Below are positions 1 through 11,429 of a stretch of 64,000 nt of DNA, piece by piece. Under the pieces are notes generated by a model. That model made no database searches, was not told the origin of the DNA, and saw only the letters and a program-made list of their open reading frames with translations. Source of the stretch: Macrothele yani. Its lineage: Eukaryota; Arthropoda; Arachnida; Araneae; Macrothelidae. The position numbers and the translations under genes are program-made. The stretch is from NCBI GenBank assembly GCA_039090855.1, contig CM077007.1, positions 15,673,515-15,737,514 of the forward strand, read 5' to 3'. Within the stretch, counting starts at the first letter, position 1. Every line of letters begins with the position of its first letter.

Positions 1-262
1 CCCCGTATGAAAATGAGAAAAAATAATATTTTTTTTTAATTGAAAAAAATTTCGAAACAGAATCCGTAACACGATCGAGGGAGGATGTGTTTTTTACGGT
101 GTGTGAGTGTGATTCGGAGGGGGAGGGGTCAAGAAGATAGGGAGAGTGTTTGAAAAAGTTACGGGGGGGTACCTAGTGCCCTGTCGTTTTAACTTTTTGA
201 ATAATTTTTGGAATAGAAATACTGTGTAAAGTTTATTAATCAGCCAATCAGGATCAACACGG

Positions 263-483
263 AGCCGCAGTGGTCTAAGCGATGGCCTGTGATCATTCGT
301 CCGAACGGGGTCCGGGTTCAAATCCCCGGTGAGGCATGGATGTTGTGTTTGTCTTACGGCACTGGCTCTCTCCCTTCCCTGCAGCCAGTGAACCTAAATT
401 AGGGATGGGCGACTGCTTATAGCCAATTGAGTTGCTCACGGTGGTCGTTAAACCTCCAATCAAAAAAATAAAATAAAAGAAAA
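263..483 (+). mobile_element. tRNA-derived SINE, family A
   Basis: The head contains Pol III box A (GCAGTGGTCTAAGCG) and box B (GGGTTCAAATCCC), followed by a body GATGTTGTGTTTGTCTTACG, CACTGGCTCTCTCCCTTCCC and GTTGCTCACGGTGGTCGTTA and a short A-rich end. ATCAACACGG at 253-262 and 484-493 is the target duplication. The first 8 bases of the family consensus are missing. Confidence 0.9.
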
Positions 484-801
484 ATCAACACGGTGCGCGG
501 ACCAATGCATGAATATACATTTTATCGTAAGGAACGAGTTCAGCAAAATATATTTAAATGGTTAAAGTTAATAATTATAAGACTTCACAATCATCCCTTT
601 TACTTTTACTTGTTTTTGAAGTACTCAGTTTTTGTCAAATGACAGCTTCTAAACTTTTGAACAGTTGACGAGCTAAATAAATCATCACTCTGATCATGAG
701 AAACGTCACTTGAGCGTAACAGACTCAGAGCGTAAAAAGAACTGCTTGGGTTTCGGAAGTTTCTTCGCGCGCTCTCCTTCTTTTCTTTTCCTCTGATACT
801 G
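484..801. other. No feature recognised
   Basis: AT-rich DNA between the first SINE and the 25-bp tandem repeat. No frame, RNA or repeat structure is recognised here. Confidence 0.5.
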
Positions 802-900
802 TCCCAGTGAATGAGATGGACAGGCTTACAAGTGAATGAGATGGACAGGCTTACAAGTAAATGAGATGGACAGGCTTTTACCCAGTGAATGAGATGGACT
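802..900 (+). repeat. 25-bp tandem repeat, four copies
   Basis: AGTGAATGAGATGGACAGGC with CTTACA occurs at about 807, 832 and 857 (GTAAATGAG variant) and again at 886 after a 7-bp insertion. Confidence 0.88.
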
Positions 901-2003
901 ATAAGGAAGCACTAAAAGCATAAGCAACGTTTAATTGTTTTGTTCAAAATAAAACAAATCATTTGAAGAAATCACCCTCTTATACACACAGATCTGTGGC
1001 TGCTGTGAGTAAATGCGCCTGTCGTGTTCGTAATCCTAGGTGACTAACTGTTTTCGCGCATCCTTCAAGGGAGATTCCCATATGACTTCGCACTTTTCCT
1101 CACCAGCACAGAGGGAAGGCGATTGGAGAGCGATCATATTACATGCCTGAGCCAAAGGGCGGAATAACCTCAATCTGTACGGTATCCAATGTTTTAAAAG
1201 TGAAACTTGACATTTATTTACCAATGCCATTTATTTACCTGCAAAGCTGAATAAATCTTAAAGGAAAATATTAATCTTTGGGTAAATTGTTAGTTTGTTT
1301 TTGTTTTGTGCGTGTTCGGATTTTTTCATAAAACTATAACTCTCAGCTGTAGTACGCCTCTTCTTTACCTGAGCCTCCCCCAGCTGCGGGAGCTGCAAGG
1401 GTGGTAGTTACGCCACTGCGTCTTAGCGAATCGTCGGGAACAGTAATGAATCAACAGATGCGCGTTGAACTCCGCATGTGTAAAATTGTCTTTCGGGCCA
1501 GTCGCGTCTTTGTTTAACACCACCAGTTTTGCCTTCGCGTCGTCCGACAGTGAGCGGCTGATTTTCATTTGTGGAGTTAAGCTATAAGGTTCGTTCTTGT
1601 AACTAAAATGAAAAAAGTGGGCTTTTTATTGGAACACTCTTTTAAGTTTATTAAGGGATGGAAAAAAACAAAACAAAAAACAAACCGTTAAATACTTGGC
1701 CCCACATCAGCCCGAGGCTTCCTATTTCCACAAGAATACCAATCCCCCCCCTCCATACTGATGGCCCAATTCGGCATGAGTTTTATGGACCAATTCCCCA
1801 TGGTTTTCATAGCCGGAAGTTTCTGTGGAAGTGCGTACTGTATATGTTTAGTCAATGAGCAAGGATTTGCAAAAACAAAGGATTTAATCGTGCGCAGATC
1901 TTGCGAATAGAATTTTACAAAAATTCTCGGACCGTTGCTGTCCAAGTTGGAATCCCTGAATTTTTACGTACATTCGTTTCTGTGGAAGTGCGCACTGAAT
2001 ATG
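901..2003. other. Mostly unassigned DNA
   Basis: Apart from the weak exon candidate at 1369-1568, this holds only a local repeat: GTTTCTGTGGAAGTGCG at 1819, 1977 and 2258. A possible hAT terminus (TAGTTACGCCACTG) ends near 1420. Confidence 0.45.
1369..1568 (-). CDS. Unrecognised open segment ending in a good splice donor (possible first exon)
   Basis: Reading the minus strand, an ATG at 1568 opens 66 codons that end at CTCAG|GTAAAG, a near-consensus donor. The stretch is visibly richer in G and C than its surroundings. The protein (begins MKISRSLSDDAKAKLVV) matches no family I recognise. Against it, the segment near 1400-1420 reads like the end of a hAT transposon (terminal CAGTGGCGTAACTA on the minus strand), so it may be part of a mobile element. 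Confidence 0.22.
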
Positions 2004-2230
2004 TTTTTTTTTTTTTTTTTTTTTGATTGGAGATTTAACGACCACCGTGAGCAACTCAATGGGCTATAAGCAGCCGCCCGTCCCTAATTTAAGGTCACTG
2101 GTTCCAGGAAAGGGAGAGAGCCAGTGCCGTAAGACAAACACAACATCCATGCCTCACCGTGATTCGAACCCGGACACTTTTCGGACGAATGATCAGAAGC
2201 CATCGCTTAGACCACTGCGCCACCGGGGCG
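2004..2230 (-). mobile_element. tRNA-derived SINE, family A, full length
   Basis: A complete copy reads GCCGCCCCGGTGGCGCAGTG at its head and ends in a long A tail (poly-T at 2004-2024 on the + strand). GCACTGAATATG (1992-2003) and GCACTGTATATG (2231-2242) flank it, an 11/12 target duplication. It interrupts a short local repeat (GTTTCTGTGGAAGTGCG) present also at 1819 and 2258. Confidence 0.92.
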
Positions 2231-2685
2231 GCACTGTATATGCTGTGTCAATGAAAAGTTTCTCTGGAAGTGCGTACTGTGTATGTTCAGTCAATGAGAA
2301 AGTGCATAACGGATAAATATCCCCTACTAGACAATTTCTTTTTATTTCCTTGCTAAAGGTGGTCGGAATTGGGCTATCAGATCCGGGGGAGAGAGGGTGG
2401 GATTAGTATTCTTGCGGAAATGGGCGACCTCCGATATTTTGCTATAACACTCCACATTAAAAGTTCAAGGCTGATTCTTTTTTTTATTTTTTTTGCATCA
2501 AGAAAAATTTGGTCTAATATTTGCTTGGTACAAAAAATAAACAGTCTAGAATTTTAATGAGGAGTACTATAGTGTCATATCAAAAATATCTAGGTTAAGA
2601 GGAACCGAAAGCAAACACACTCCGTTTTGTTTCAACTGTTTGTTTTTTACTGTATTTTTTTTTATGTTATACAGCACTGGATATA

Positions 2686-4115
2686 CACTCATCGTCAAAA
2701 AAAAAATAGTTGCACCCAGAAGGAAGCAACCGACAGGAATAAAACTTGGTGGGTAGGTTTGCCATCGTGAGACATGCAAATGAGTCAAGTATCACGCTCA
2801 GCCGCGCATGCGACGCAAGCAAGGAGGGGTCGTAGCGCTCTGTCTGACTGGCTATATAAGGTCATCCCGTTGCACGTGCTTGCCATTTCGACTCGTGCTG
2901 TTGTGTTGGTTGCATCCTTTGCAAGTGAAGTATGCCTCGGAGAAAAGTTCAGAAGCCATTCGAGCCGTTGCAGGAGTTCGAGACGGGTCGCATCGTCGAT
3001 CTCCGGGAAGCGGGACGGTCTTATCGCCGTATTGCGCGCCATACCGGTCGTGCGGATATCACCGTAGCGCACTGTTGGCGGCAGTGGAGAGAACAAGGCA
3101 CGCAGCAGTGACAGGAAGGGTCTGGGAGACCTAGACGAATCACGGAAAGAGAGGATCGACGGATTGTCCGACACTCGCGGAGTGATCCAACAGCAACGAC
3201 TGCGGATATTTAGCGAGCAGTGGTGCTCTCCATGCATCGTCCGATTAGTGCCAGCATCTTTGGCAGACGGCTGCACGACGTAGGACTTCACGCACGCAGA
3301 CCGTTACGACGACTGCCCTTAACACCATTGCATCGTCGCCAAAGACTGCAATGGTGTCGTGCCAGACTGTCATGGAGCCACTTAGAATAGCAGCGGGTGA
3401 TCTTCAGTGACGAGTCCTGTTTTTGTGTTGGAGGAGACGACCAACAAATCCGAGTGTGGAGGCACCGTGGTCAGCGCCATGATGAACGGTTTGTTGTCTA
3501 GCGTCACACGTCCAGAAGGCCTGGTGTCATGGTGTGAGGTGCAATTGCCTGCGATGCCAGATCACCTTAGATGTTCATTACAGGCACTTTGGCAGCCCAA
3601 CGTTACTTTAGTGAGGTCCTGCAACCAACCTTTTCTGAACACTCACTCCTGTGCAATTTTCCAACTAGACAACGCTCGTCCGCATACTGCTGCTGTCTCG
3701 AGAGCTTGCTTTCAAGGCATTGACACCCTGCCAGGGCCAGCCGCATCGCTAGACCTATCGCCGATTGAAAATGTGTAGGATGCTTTGGACGCACTATCCA
3801 CATTCCACCCCTACCGCGCAATCTTCAGGAACTACGTGAGAAGGTTCAAGCTGCATGGGATGGCTTATCGCAGGGCACCATTAGGAACCTGTACAACTGC
3901 ATGTGGTGACGTCTGGCGTGCTGTGTGAGCAAATATGGCACCCCGACGCCATACTGAGAGACACTACTTATTGGCGTGTAGCTCAATAAATATTGCCTAT
4001 ATCAGTCTCAATGTTTAATCATTTATTGTCGCTGGTAACCTTTACCTTCCTCCCGAATAGCAATGCGATATGTCCGTCTGGGTGCAACTATTAATATTTT
4101 TTTTGACGATAAGTG
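2686..4115 (+). mobile_element. Tc1-like transposon with both terminal inverted repeats
   Basis: Both ends carry CACT(C/T)ATCGTCAAAA followed by a T/A-rich stretch and TAGTTGCACCC, in opposite orientation and each flanked by TA. That gives a 1,430-bp element with the standard TA target duplication. Inside is a decayed transposase. The inverted repeats extend about 40 bp with small length differences in the A/T run. Confidence 0.9.
2931..3950 (+). pseudogene. Tc1-type transposase, inactivated
   Basis: The reading frame begins at ATG 2931 with MPRRKVQKPFEPLQEFETGRI, then LREAGRSYRRIARHTGRADITV, the first helix-turn-helix of Tc1-type transposases. A stop follows the KQWREQ-like helix, near 3108. 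Downstream, in other frames, the second HTH, the first catalytic block (FSDES near 3395), QLDNARPHTAAV (second Asp) and LSPIENV (Glu block) can be recognised. Multiple stops and frameshifts make it non-functional. It would have acted in the nucleus on its own inverted repeats. Confidence 0.85.
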
Positions 4116-4117
4116 TA

Positions 4118-6211
4118 TATAAATAAAATTGTTACCTCATTCTAAGTGGTAAAGTATGATTTCAGTAGGTAGCGTTTGGAAACTTCACAGTCCACCGAAA
4201 TTATATTTCACAGAATGGAAGAAGGTTGAGAGTTAATTAAAAAAATATTTAGCCCCGCAGAAATTTTAAGTCACCGTACGCCACTGTAATTAAGGCTTTA
4301 CTGTAAGCATCCTTTTTTGGATTTAGTTAAGGCTTAACTGTAAACGAACTCATTCATTCAGTTAGCATAGTTTCAACATTCTTTGTGTGAAGTTAAACAG
4401 CAAAAAATTGGAATTTTCTGCAAAGTTATTTTATGTATAATTTCCAAAGAATATGCACACATAAGTCCTCCTAAAAGAAACAGTTTTCAAGTTTTACCTA
4501 GTGTTGGTCATATTTAAAAAAAAAAAAATCAATGTCTATTTCTTTACTAAAATTAATACATCTATTGGCTGTCTCTACTTTATTTTCTACATGAACATCT
4601 GGGTACGGTATATCTGTGACGCTATGAAGAGAGACAGTAAGGAATTGCGGAATTTAAAGAAAAAAATTCTTTTGACTTCAGCTTATGGATTAATGAACAA
4701 TTTGTTAAGAAAAACTCAAGAGCCCTTATAACTCATGCTATTCGCAGAACCATGTGGAGTATTTGTACTTTCTGTACTGTGCATCGACTGATTGAATAAG
4801 TGAGGTTCCTAAATAATATTCATTTTGGGCTCGATTCCATGCAACAATTTTTCATGCTTAATTTCTTTTCTTCAGTCGCTCTTTATTCGTTATTTTTCTC
4901 TTCTTCACTTATTTTGTGAAAAACTCATTAAAATAAAACGAGCGGCAGACTATAAAGTGGTTCAAAAATTTTCAAAATAATCATTCATTTATTTTAGAAT
5001 ATGAACATTAAATTCCGTCATAACCATAAATAGTAACGCGAATTTTGATTATTTACTCTTGTTATTTACGCAGTAACTTATTGTTAAAGGGTGTAAGATT
5101 CAAAGAATGAAAACGAGAGCATCCTAGAATTAAACGAATTATTGTACAAATACATTGCTGTTTTGTACAGTGGATCACTGGAAAACTTTTTCGGCTATTC
5201 AAATACGAAAAATTTCGGAAGTAAATTCGGAGAATTGTATTTACTTCAACTTGTCAAGGGTACAATGTGGCGCCATCTGTGAACTAAATTAGTACAAAAG
5301 GTGTTTTAAATAACTTCTTAATATTTACGTACTTCATGATATCTGAAGTATTTATATCACCAGTAGCGCACTAAGGTTGTCTTTATGGGGGTGGCCTACC
5401 AAAATATTGAAGATACAAACAAAATATCTGGAGGAAGACATCTCCGAAAATATTGGGAAGCAATAAAAATGCTCTACGATTTGACGAAATTCAACATTTT
5501 GTTTAAATTTAACTCTTGGTCTTAAAAATATTTGAAAAATTATGATTTTTTTGTTATCGAAACTGAATCAGCCCCCTGTATAGTTGATAACAAGGAAGAG
5601 CTAATTTCCATGGCGCTGAGAAGAATTGTGAAGTCTGCAATACTGAAAGTCTAAGAAAGAAGACTTATCAGCTGTAGTTTATCGCATGCCTGGAAAAGAA
5701 AGGGAAAAAAAAAAAAAAAAAAAAAAAAGAAAGAAAGGAAAGGAAACGTAGGTGACCGTTTTTTAATCAGTAAGGTTATTGATCTAAATTTATCAAAGCA
5801 ACTGGAAAATAGCAGACCGTTGCCCGCGAAATTTCGAAATATGTTCATAGTTCACAACAAATGCTTTCTTTAGAAAAGAAGAAACCACCACAAATACCTC
5901 TTAGGACAGTGATGTGAACTTTTTTCGTAAAAACTTTGCACTTACCCACTCGTGTCATTGTACATACGCCCGTTTTGACAAATCACAAAAATCTTCAAGT
6001 GATCACAAGTGGGCAAATAGTAAATTTTTTTTCTGAATGGGAGAGAACAAGGTTTTAATTTTTCTGTCATGTGGAAATATTCTAAAACAGTTTGAGTTCG
6101 ATTTACGAAGCTGAAGACTGAATGATTTTAAAAATTAATAAATGAATAAAATCGTAAATTATAGAAACTTATAAAGTTTTAATATAAACGGAATGTATGA
6201 ATAAACTAAGA
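4118..6211. other. No gene recognised
   Basis: AT-rich sequence with a poly-A run of about 26 bases at 5704-5729. No coding similarity or structured repeat was recognised. Confidence 0.5.
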
Positions 6212-6350
6212 CATAGGCGTAACCACTGGGGCAGGGGGGGGGTAAGGATCTCCAGATTTTCCGAGTCGGGGATCCTCATATACATTATATGTATGTAATA
6301 TGTGTATGTGTGATCTGACCCCCAGATTTTGAAACATGGTTACGCCACTG
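6212..6350. mobile_element. Miniature hAT-like element
   Basis: CATAGGCGTAACCA and TGGTTACGCCACTG form a terminal inverted repeat (one mismatch). Flanks AACTAAGA and AGCTAAGG agree at 6 of 8 positions. The 139 bp contain a G-run and CCAGATTTT repeated on both halves but no coding sequence. Confidence 0.65.
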
Positions 6351-6554
6351 AGCTAAGGACTATTTTAACATTTAATCTAGCAGGAAAATTGCAATTCTTA
6401 TATATAAGTAACACTACTAGGAACTTATGCAATTTCTTGTACCCATGGGCATTGATGAATAATTTCTATAGGTATTAACACAGGATTTTGAGGTGATGCA
6501 TTTGTGTAATGGCTTTCGTTGCAGATTATGTGGGCCCCACTCCATTAATTTTCC

Positions 6555-6775
6555 TTAGGGGTGAGGTGGGGTGGGGGTGGAAGTTAACGACAACTATGAA
6601 CAACTCTAAGGGTTATAAGAAGTCGCCCACCCCAAATTTAGGGCCACTGGCTCTCTAGGAAAGGGAGAAAAGCCCGCGCCGTAAGATAAACGCGGCATCC
6701 ATACCTCATCCGGTATTCTGCCCGTTTCGGACGAGTGGTCAGAAGCCAGCTCATCAGACCACGCGACCACCCAGT
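6555..6775 (-). mobile_element. tRNA-derived SINE, family A, diverged
   Basis: On the minus strand, the box A/box B head, the CACTGGCTCTC-type body and the GTTGTCGTTAAC end are all recognisable with many substitutions, including CC-rich changes near the 3' end. Confidence 0.8.
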
Positions 6776-7117
6776 TGGCATCCGCCTGATTGAAAAATCT
6801 GGAAAGCAGAAAAGTATTTGAAGTGAATTCACCTTTAATCTGGCCATGAAGACCACACATGATCAAAGTAAAATAGTGTTATGAATTGATCCGTTTGTGA
6901 TGAACTTAAAGCTCTAAAATATTATTCGGAATGTTCGCTCATTATAAATGAAAACCACTTCCAGCATTCGCAGGTTCGTCGTGCAGCAAAAAATTCTTAC
7001 TTTCGCACAAATGGTTTGGCAGGGAAGTAATTATAGGTAACAGAACTAGGGAACTGAAGAATTATCTGGGGGAGGGGCACCGTGCTCAACTGCAAATTAT
7101 ATATTTTTCAACGAACG

Positions 7118-7247
7118 CAGTATGTTGTGTTTGTCTTACGGCGCTGGCTCTCTCCCTTCTCTGGAACCAGTGACCCTAAATTAGGGACTGGCGACTGCTT
7201 ATAGGCCATTAAGTTACTCACGGTAGTCCTTAAACCTCCAATCAAAA
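7118..7247 (+). mobile_element. tRNA-derived SINE, family A, 3' part only
   Basis: Only the body is present, from TATGTTGTGTTTGTCTTACG to TAAACCTCCAATCAAAAAAG. The tRNA-like head is missing, the usual 5' truncation. Confidence 0.88.
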
Positions 7248-7392
7248 AAGAAAAAAATATCAAGAGAGCATCAGTTCTTTTATGACAATGGCATGTCTGG
7301 TGTCAGGAAACAACCGGAGTAATGTATATGTAGAAAAACATTATATAATACAAATTAACATGATACAAGTAATTCAAAGAGCTTGACATGTA

Positions 7393-7640
7393 GATGGACG
7401 ATGTCATCGCTCTGTCCACGTTATTTTTCAAACAACGCATAGCGACTGAAAAATTGTATTCCGGCACCGCTGGGATCGAACCCCAGAACTCTCGATAACT
7501 AGTCGAGTGCGTTCGAATTTACGCTACGGCGCTAACAATTCTCAGCGCCATGCATGGTTTATCAGTCAGCATCTGACTACACGAATACGTATTGATGGTC
7601 TCAGCAACTGAGATGGCGTCATCTGGTGGCATTTAACGCA
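7393..7640 (-). mobile_element. tRNA-Thr-derived SINE, family C, copy 1
   Basis: This is a reverse-oriented copy of the sequence at 7864-8107: a 100-bp head (GCCACCAGATGACGCCATCT), the tRNA-like part, and a tail with GTGGACAGAGCGATGACATC. It forms a long inverted repeat with that copy. Confidence 0.82.
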
Positions 7641-7687
7641 ACAGCTATTTAATTGTAGCTGATAAATTCAAAGGGCGATAGAAATGG

Positions 7688-7866
7688 TTAATATATATCA
7701 AATACGTGGAGATAATGTAAATGAACGATGTCATCGCTCTGTCCACGTTATTTATCAAACAACGCATAGCGACTGAAAAATTGTATTCCGGCACCGCTGG
7801 GATCGAACCCCAGAACTCTCGATAACTAGTCGAGTGCGTTCGAATTTACGCTACGGCGCTAACAAA
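7688..7866 (-). mobile_element. tRNA-Thr-derived SINE, family C, copy 2 (head missing)
   Basis: The tRNA-like part and tail are present on the minus strand, plus an extra 45 bp of shared flank (ATACGTGGAGATAATGTAAA). It pairs with 7963-8143 as a near-perfect inverted repeat of about 178 bp. Confidence 0.85.
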
Positions 7867-8145
7867 TGCCACCAGACGACGCCATCTCAGTTGCTGAGAC
7901 CATCAATACGTATTCGTGTAGTCAGATACTGACTGATAAACCATGCATGGCGCTGAGAATTGTTAGCGCCGTAGCGTAAATTCGAACGCACTCGACTAGT
8001 TATCGAGAGTTCTGGGGTTCGATTCCCAGCGGTGCCGGAATACAATTTTTCAGTCGCTATGCGTTGTTTAAAAAATAACGTGGACAGAGCGATGACATCG
8101 TCCATTTACATTATCTCCACGTATTTGATATATATTAACCTTGAC
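7864..8145 (+). mobile_element. tRNA-Thr-derived SINE, family C, copy 3
   Basis: The tRNA-like part at 7965-8036 folds as a cloverleaf: acceptor (A)GCGCCG/CGGTGC(C) with a G-T pair, D stem GCGT/ACGC, anticodon stem CTCGA/TCGAG with loop CTAGTTA (anticodon AGT, Thr; T33 kept), T arm TGGGG-TTCGATT-CCCAG. The first base pair is mismatched and it lies inside a repeat, so it is a SINE head and not a sound tRNA gene. The tail contains GTGGACAGAGCGATGACATC. Confidence 0.83.
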
Positions 8146-8721
8146 ATGTAGGTTGCATATTACACCAAACCAAGAAAAAAGCAAAGCTAGATAATGAAAA
8201 ATAAGGTAATCAAAATTCAACGAGTTAGGTGCTTTTCAAGAATCCTGAAAGAAGTCACAGAACTACCTACATGAAGTGAGAGTCAGTTGTATTATAGAAG
8301 TGGTATTTCTGGGGTCAGAAAACAACCGGAGTAACTCCAAGGCAGTCTGACCCTGCTTCCGACGCCACTAGACCTAATTAATCGGAAGGTAGAAACAACA
8401 CATAAAACAATATAACAAATAGAACATACCTTGAAACGTACAACCACAGCTCGGAGGCAGAACCGACGCACCTAGACGACATTGGATTTAGTAACACAAA
8501 AAGCATAATTTGAGACGTACAACCTAAGATGGAAGACAGAACCAACAACACCGACTACGCCCTGTGTAAAATAAGCCGAGATACTGGTTAATAGCGAGTT
8601 GCGGTTAAGCATAATGGCCGAATGGAAAAACGAGGAGTCTAGTAAAAAATGGGGGATGCCTGTCAAACTCATATGATGTGACAGTGTGAGAAGCAGCTAG
8701 ATGGAAACTGTGTGTGGAAGT
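8146..8721. other. Unassigned DNA with a short internal duplication
   Basis: Phrases such as GACGTACAACC, GGCAGAACCGACGC and AACCAACAACACCGAC recur around 8440-8560, suggesting a decayed tandem duplication. No gene recognised. Confidence 0.45.
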
Positions 8722-8887
8722 TGTGACGTACCGGCCAGCAGGACGCACACGACATAAAGGCAGATAGCAGTCAGAACGAACGTCCGCGTAGCTCAATTGG
8801 TAGAGTGACTTATTCCGGAAGGAGGGGACCCGGGTTCGAGCCCAGCGTGGACAAATATGAAGGAGAAATTTACTTCGTCATAACGTA
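8722..8887 (+). mobile_element. tRNA-derived repeat, family B
   Basis: A leader GTGACGTACC..GGACGCACACGACATAAAG precedes a tRNA-like sequence at 8782-8852 (GTCCGCG acceptor pairing with CGTGGAC, D arm GCTC..GAGT, T arm with GGGTTCGAGCCC). A tail AAATATGAAGGAGAAATTTAC follows. The anticodon arm is the self-complementary CTTATTCCGGAA type with a 6-base loop, so it is not a working tRNA gene. Confidence 0.85.
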
Positions 8888-9325
8888 TTTAATATATATC
8901 AAGGGCTTACAACTAGTAGTGGTTAATGTCCGAAATTTCAGTGTTATAGATACTCACATTTAAAGATTTAAATGTTCATTTAAAAAAGAAAATTGATTTC
9001 ATTATTTTTTTTTTTATCTTAAAAGGCGCCCCTTCCAATACAATACGATACGAACAACATGATATAAGTAATAACTTCGGGCAGATATAGCAAAAGGGAT
9101 AATAAAATGTTTGGTGGACTTTACCCATTTTCGCCCAAAACAGACATAGCCACTTCTGGTTGTCAGCCTCGATGTATAATACCCAGTTTGTAAAAATTGC
9201 AACATCAAGAAAGTGAAGTCACAGAATAAGCCGCCTGATGCACGATGTTTTTAGATAAAAGCACTCTTTAATATTTAAAAATGATGTTAAAAACACATTA
9301 GAACCAGTCGCTTAGCTATCAAGTC

Positions 9326-10055
9326 CCAGACATGTTCGATCGAGGACATATCCAGCGAACGTGCAGGCTAGGAAAGAAGCGGTATCTGCAGTGCATGGAT
9401 GAGGTCTTGGACATTCCGAGCGACAATTTGGCCGAGCATTGTCCTGCTGGAATATATCGCCAGAACATCTCTGTAGGAAGGGTATAACTTCTGCCTCTAA
9501 AACATCCCTCATGTATCGCTAGCTGTTGAGGGTTCTCTCAATTCGTGCCAGGTGAAATTGCGAATTGAACCCAATGGTGCCCCCAGCCATGAGGCTGCAA
9601 GGTGCCGTTCACCACGATGACCTTGAACATGTATGCGAGCAACATAGTGTATCAAATTGAATCGTGACTCGTCAGAAAACACGACCTGTTGGCAATCAGC
9701 ACGCCAATGTCTGTGTTCGAGACCCCATTGCAGCCTGACATTTGGCAGTGCTCCACTGCTGCGCTAACACTGTGGATGGCGTTGTGCGATCGGTCACTGC
9801 GAAGCGGTAGAGGTGTCTGTTATTTCGTGCATTCGTGCGATTTTGCGGTCCATTTCCCGGATTTCTGTGCATCCGAGCCTCATCTGACCACTGATTGCAC
9901 GTTCGAATAATTGCATTGGCGTTTCGTCCCGTACAAGTGGAAATTTCATGGCAGGAAAATCCAGCTTCTCTCACCCCAACGATCCTTTCTCGCAGAAAGT
10001 TCGGCAGGTGTTCACAATGCGACCTTCTGCGGCGACGGGGCATAGTGATACACAA
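9326..10055 (-). pseudogene. Tc1-type transposase relic
   Basis: On the minus strand ATG 10055 opens MCITMPRRRRRSHCEHLPNF followed by RERIVGVREAGFSCHEIST, a Tc1 first helix-turn-helix. After 119 codons a stop appears. Further down, QQDNARPNCRSECP and a frame ending YVLDRTCLGLD correspond to the second catalytic Asp and the PIEHVWD block. Part of the middle is missing compared with the usual 340-residue protein. Terminal inverted repeats were not found. Confidence 0.78.
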
Positions 10056-10177
10056 GAAAAACCCTTCCGACTAAATGTCGGCTCTTTACTGACTGCAACA
10101 TCTACTTTGAGCCAGCTCTTTATAAGACCATATCTAACACAAAAAATATAATTTCCTTTGTCTGAACGTTTGTCCCA

Positions 10178-10242
10178 CTTTGGTGGCGCGGAAAGAGCGC
10201 TTGCCTGTTTTAATTGTCGAATCCCTGCCTCAATCAATACAC
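10178..10242 (+). mobile_element. Degenerate tRNA-like fragment
   Basis: TTGGTGGCGCGGAAAGAGCG resembles a box A segment and GTCGAATCCCTGCC a box B at the correct spacing. Too short and diverged to assign to a family. Confidence 0.35.
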
Positions 10243-10368
10243 TTTTTTTATTGTTGTAATGTTCATGAAACATACTTTCACATCTGGACAAAAATAATAC
10301 CTGGTTATTAAAAATTACTTTACATATTATATTTCTCCGCGTCATTATTGACAGGCTTTCACCTGTGT

Positions 10369-10860
10369 CATCATCATCATCATTGTCAACCATTATCAAT
10401 CCACTGCTGGACGAAGGTCTCCCCAAGTTTCCTCCACAACGGTCTGTCTTGTGCCAGTCTCCTCCATGTCACTCCCGCATATTTACGAATTTCATCCACC
10501 CATCTCCCATGTGGTCTTTTTCTGGGTCTTTTCCTGTCCCTTGGAATCCAATCTAAAATTTCGGCTGTCCATCTATGGTCTGTCCTTCTGGCAGTATGTC
10601 CAGCCCATTGCCATTTCAGGGATTTAACTCTGATCATGATGTCTTCCACTCTCGTCATTTTTCGGATCCACGAGTTCCTCTTCTTATCTCTCCTGGTTAT
10701 ACCAAGCATGCACCTCTCCATGCTGCTTTGAGTTGTCTGCAGCCTTTGTATGTCTCTTTTAGTTAAGGTCCACGTCTCTGCACCACACGTAAGCACTGGA
10801 AGGATGCATTGATCAAACACTTTTCTTTTAAGACATAATGGCATATTGCTCTTGAAAATT
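10369..10860 (-). mobile_element. RTE fragment, 5'-truncated, with target duplication (copy A)
   Basis: Only the last 152 codons of the RTE protein are present (from MPLCLKRKVFDQC to WIDNG on the minus strand), and they are still open. The triplet tail is CATCATCAT at 10369-10380. ACCTGTGT occurs at 10361-10368 and again at 10861-10868, an 8-bp target-site duplication that fixes both ends. This is the usual result of incomplete reverse transcription. The intact frame suggests a fairly recent insertion. Confidence 0.9.
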
Positions 10861-10912
10861 ACCTGTGTATAAGTATTTAAGTTGAATTGGTTGTTATTTG
10901 TTGTATTTAAGG

Positions 10913-11228
10913 GCCGCGGGTGGCCTAGTGGTCAGCGTTCATGGCTGCCATGGATATAACCTCAGGTTCGATTCCGGGCAAGTACGAACGCTCGAACCAC
11001 TAAATACCCGCCGTGCGTCGGATGGGCACGTTAATCCGTCGGACCCCAGGTACTGCCCCCCCCCAGGTAACAAATAAGGGCGTCTTCCTCCCATTTTCTA
11101 CCTCGCTTCCGTGTGACTTTCCTATCGGGCACTCTAGCCCAAATCTCCTAGTTTCCTATTTCTAAGGGTTGTTTAAGACCTGGGGTCAGATACTCCCTTC
11201 CTAAAATCCTCTACATATGATCTGATCT
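10913..11228 (+). mobile_element. tRNA-derived SINE, family E
   Basis: GGGCCGCGGGTGGCCTAGTG with box A (TGGCCTAGTGGTCAGCG) and box B (GGTTCGATTCC at 10965) starts a 315-bp element whose body has CCGTCGGACCCCAGGTACTG and ends TCTACATATGATCTGATCTG. It has the plan of an arthropod tRNA SINE; only one copy is in the window. Confidence 0.7.
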
Positions 11229-11429
11229 GGTTGTTATTTCTTAGTGAAAGACCATAGCTTCTTTAAATGTGTTTCTTTCTGTGTGGATGTGCGCGCTATC
11301 CTTGTGAACTATACTCTTGATCATTAATGTCTCCACGAGTGTACGCTTCCCACACCACAGAAAAGTGACGTCACCGAAAGGCACGTAATATGCATAGGCT
11401 AAACGGAGAAAATTACTTCGCCAGTGTCA

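Noticed and set aside
7965..8036. tRNA-Thr (AGT) gene
   Set aside because: The cloverleaf is good, but the first acceptor pair is mismatched and the sequence is embedded in a repeated unit with conserved head and tail, so it is a SINE head.
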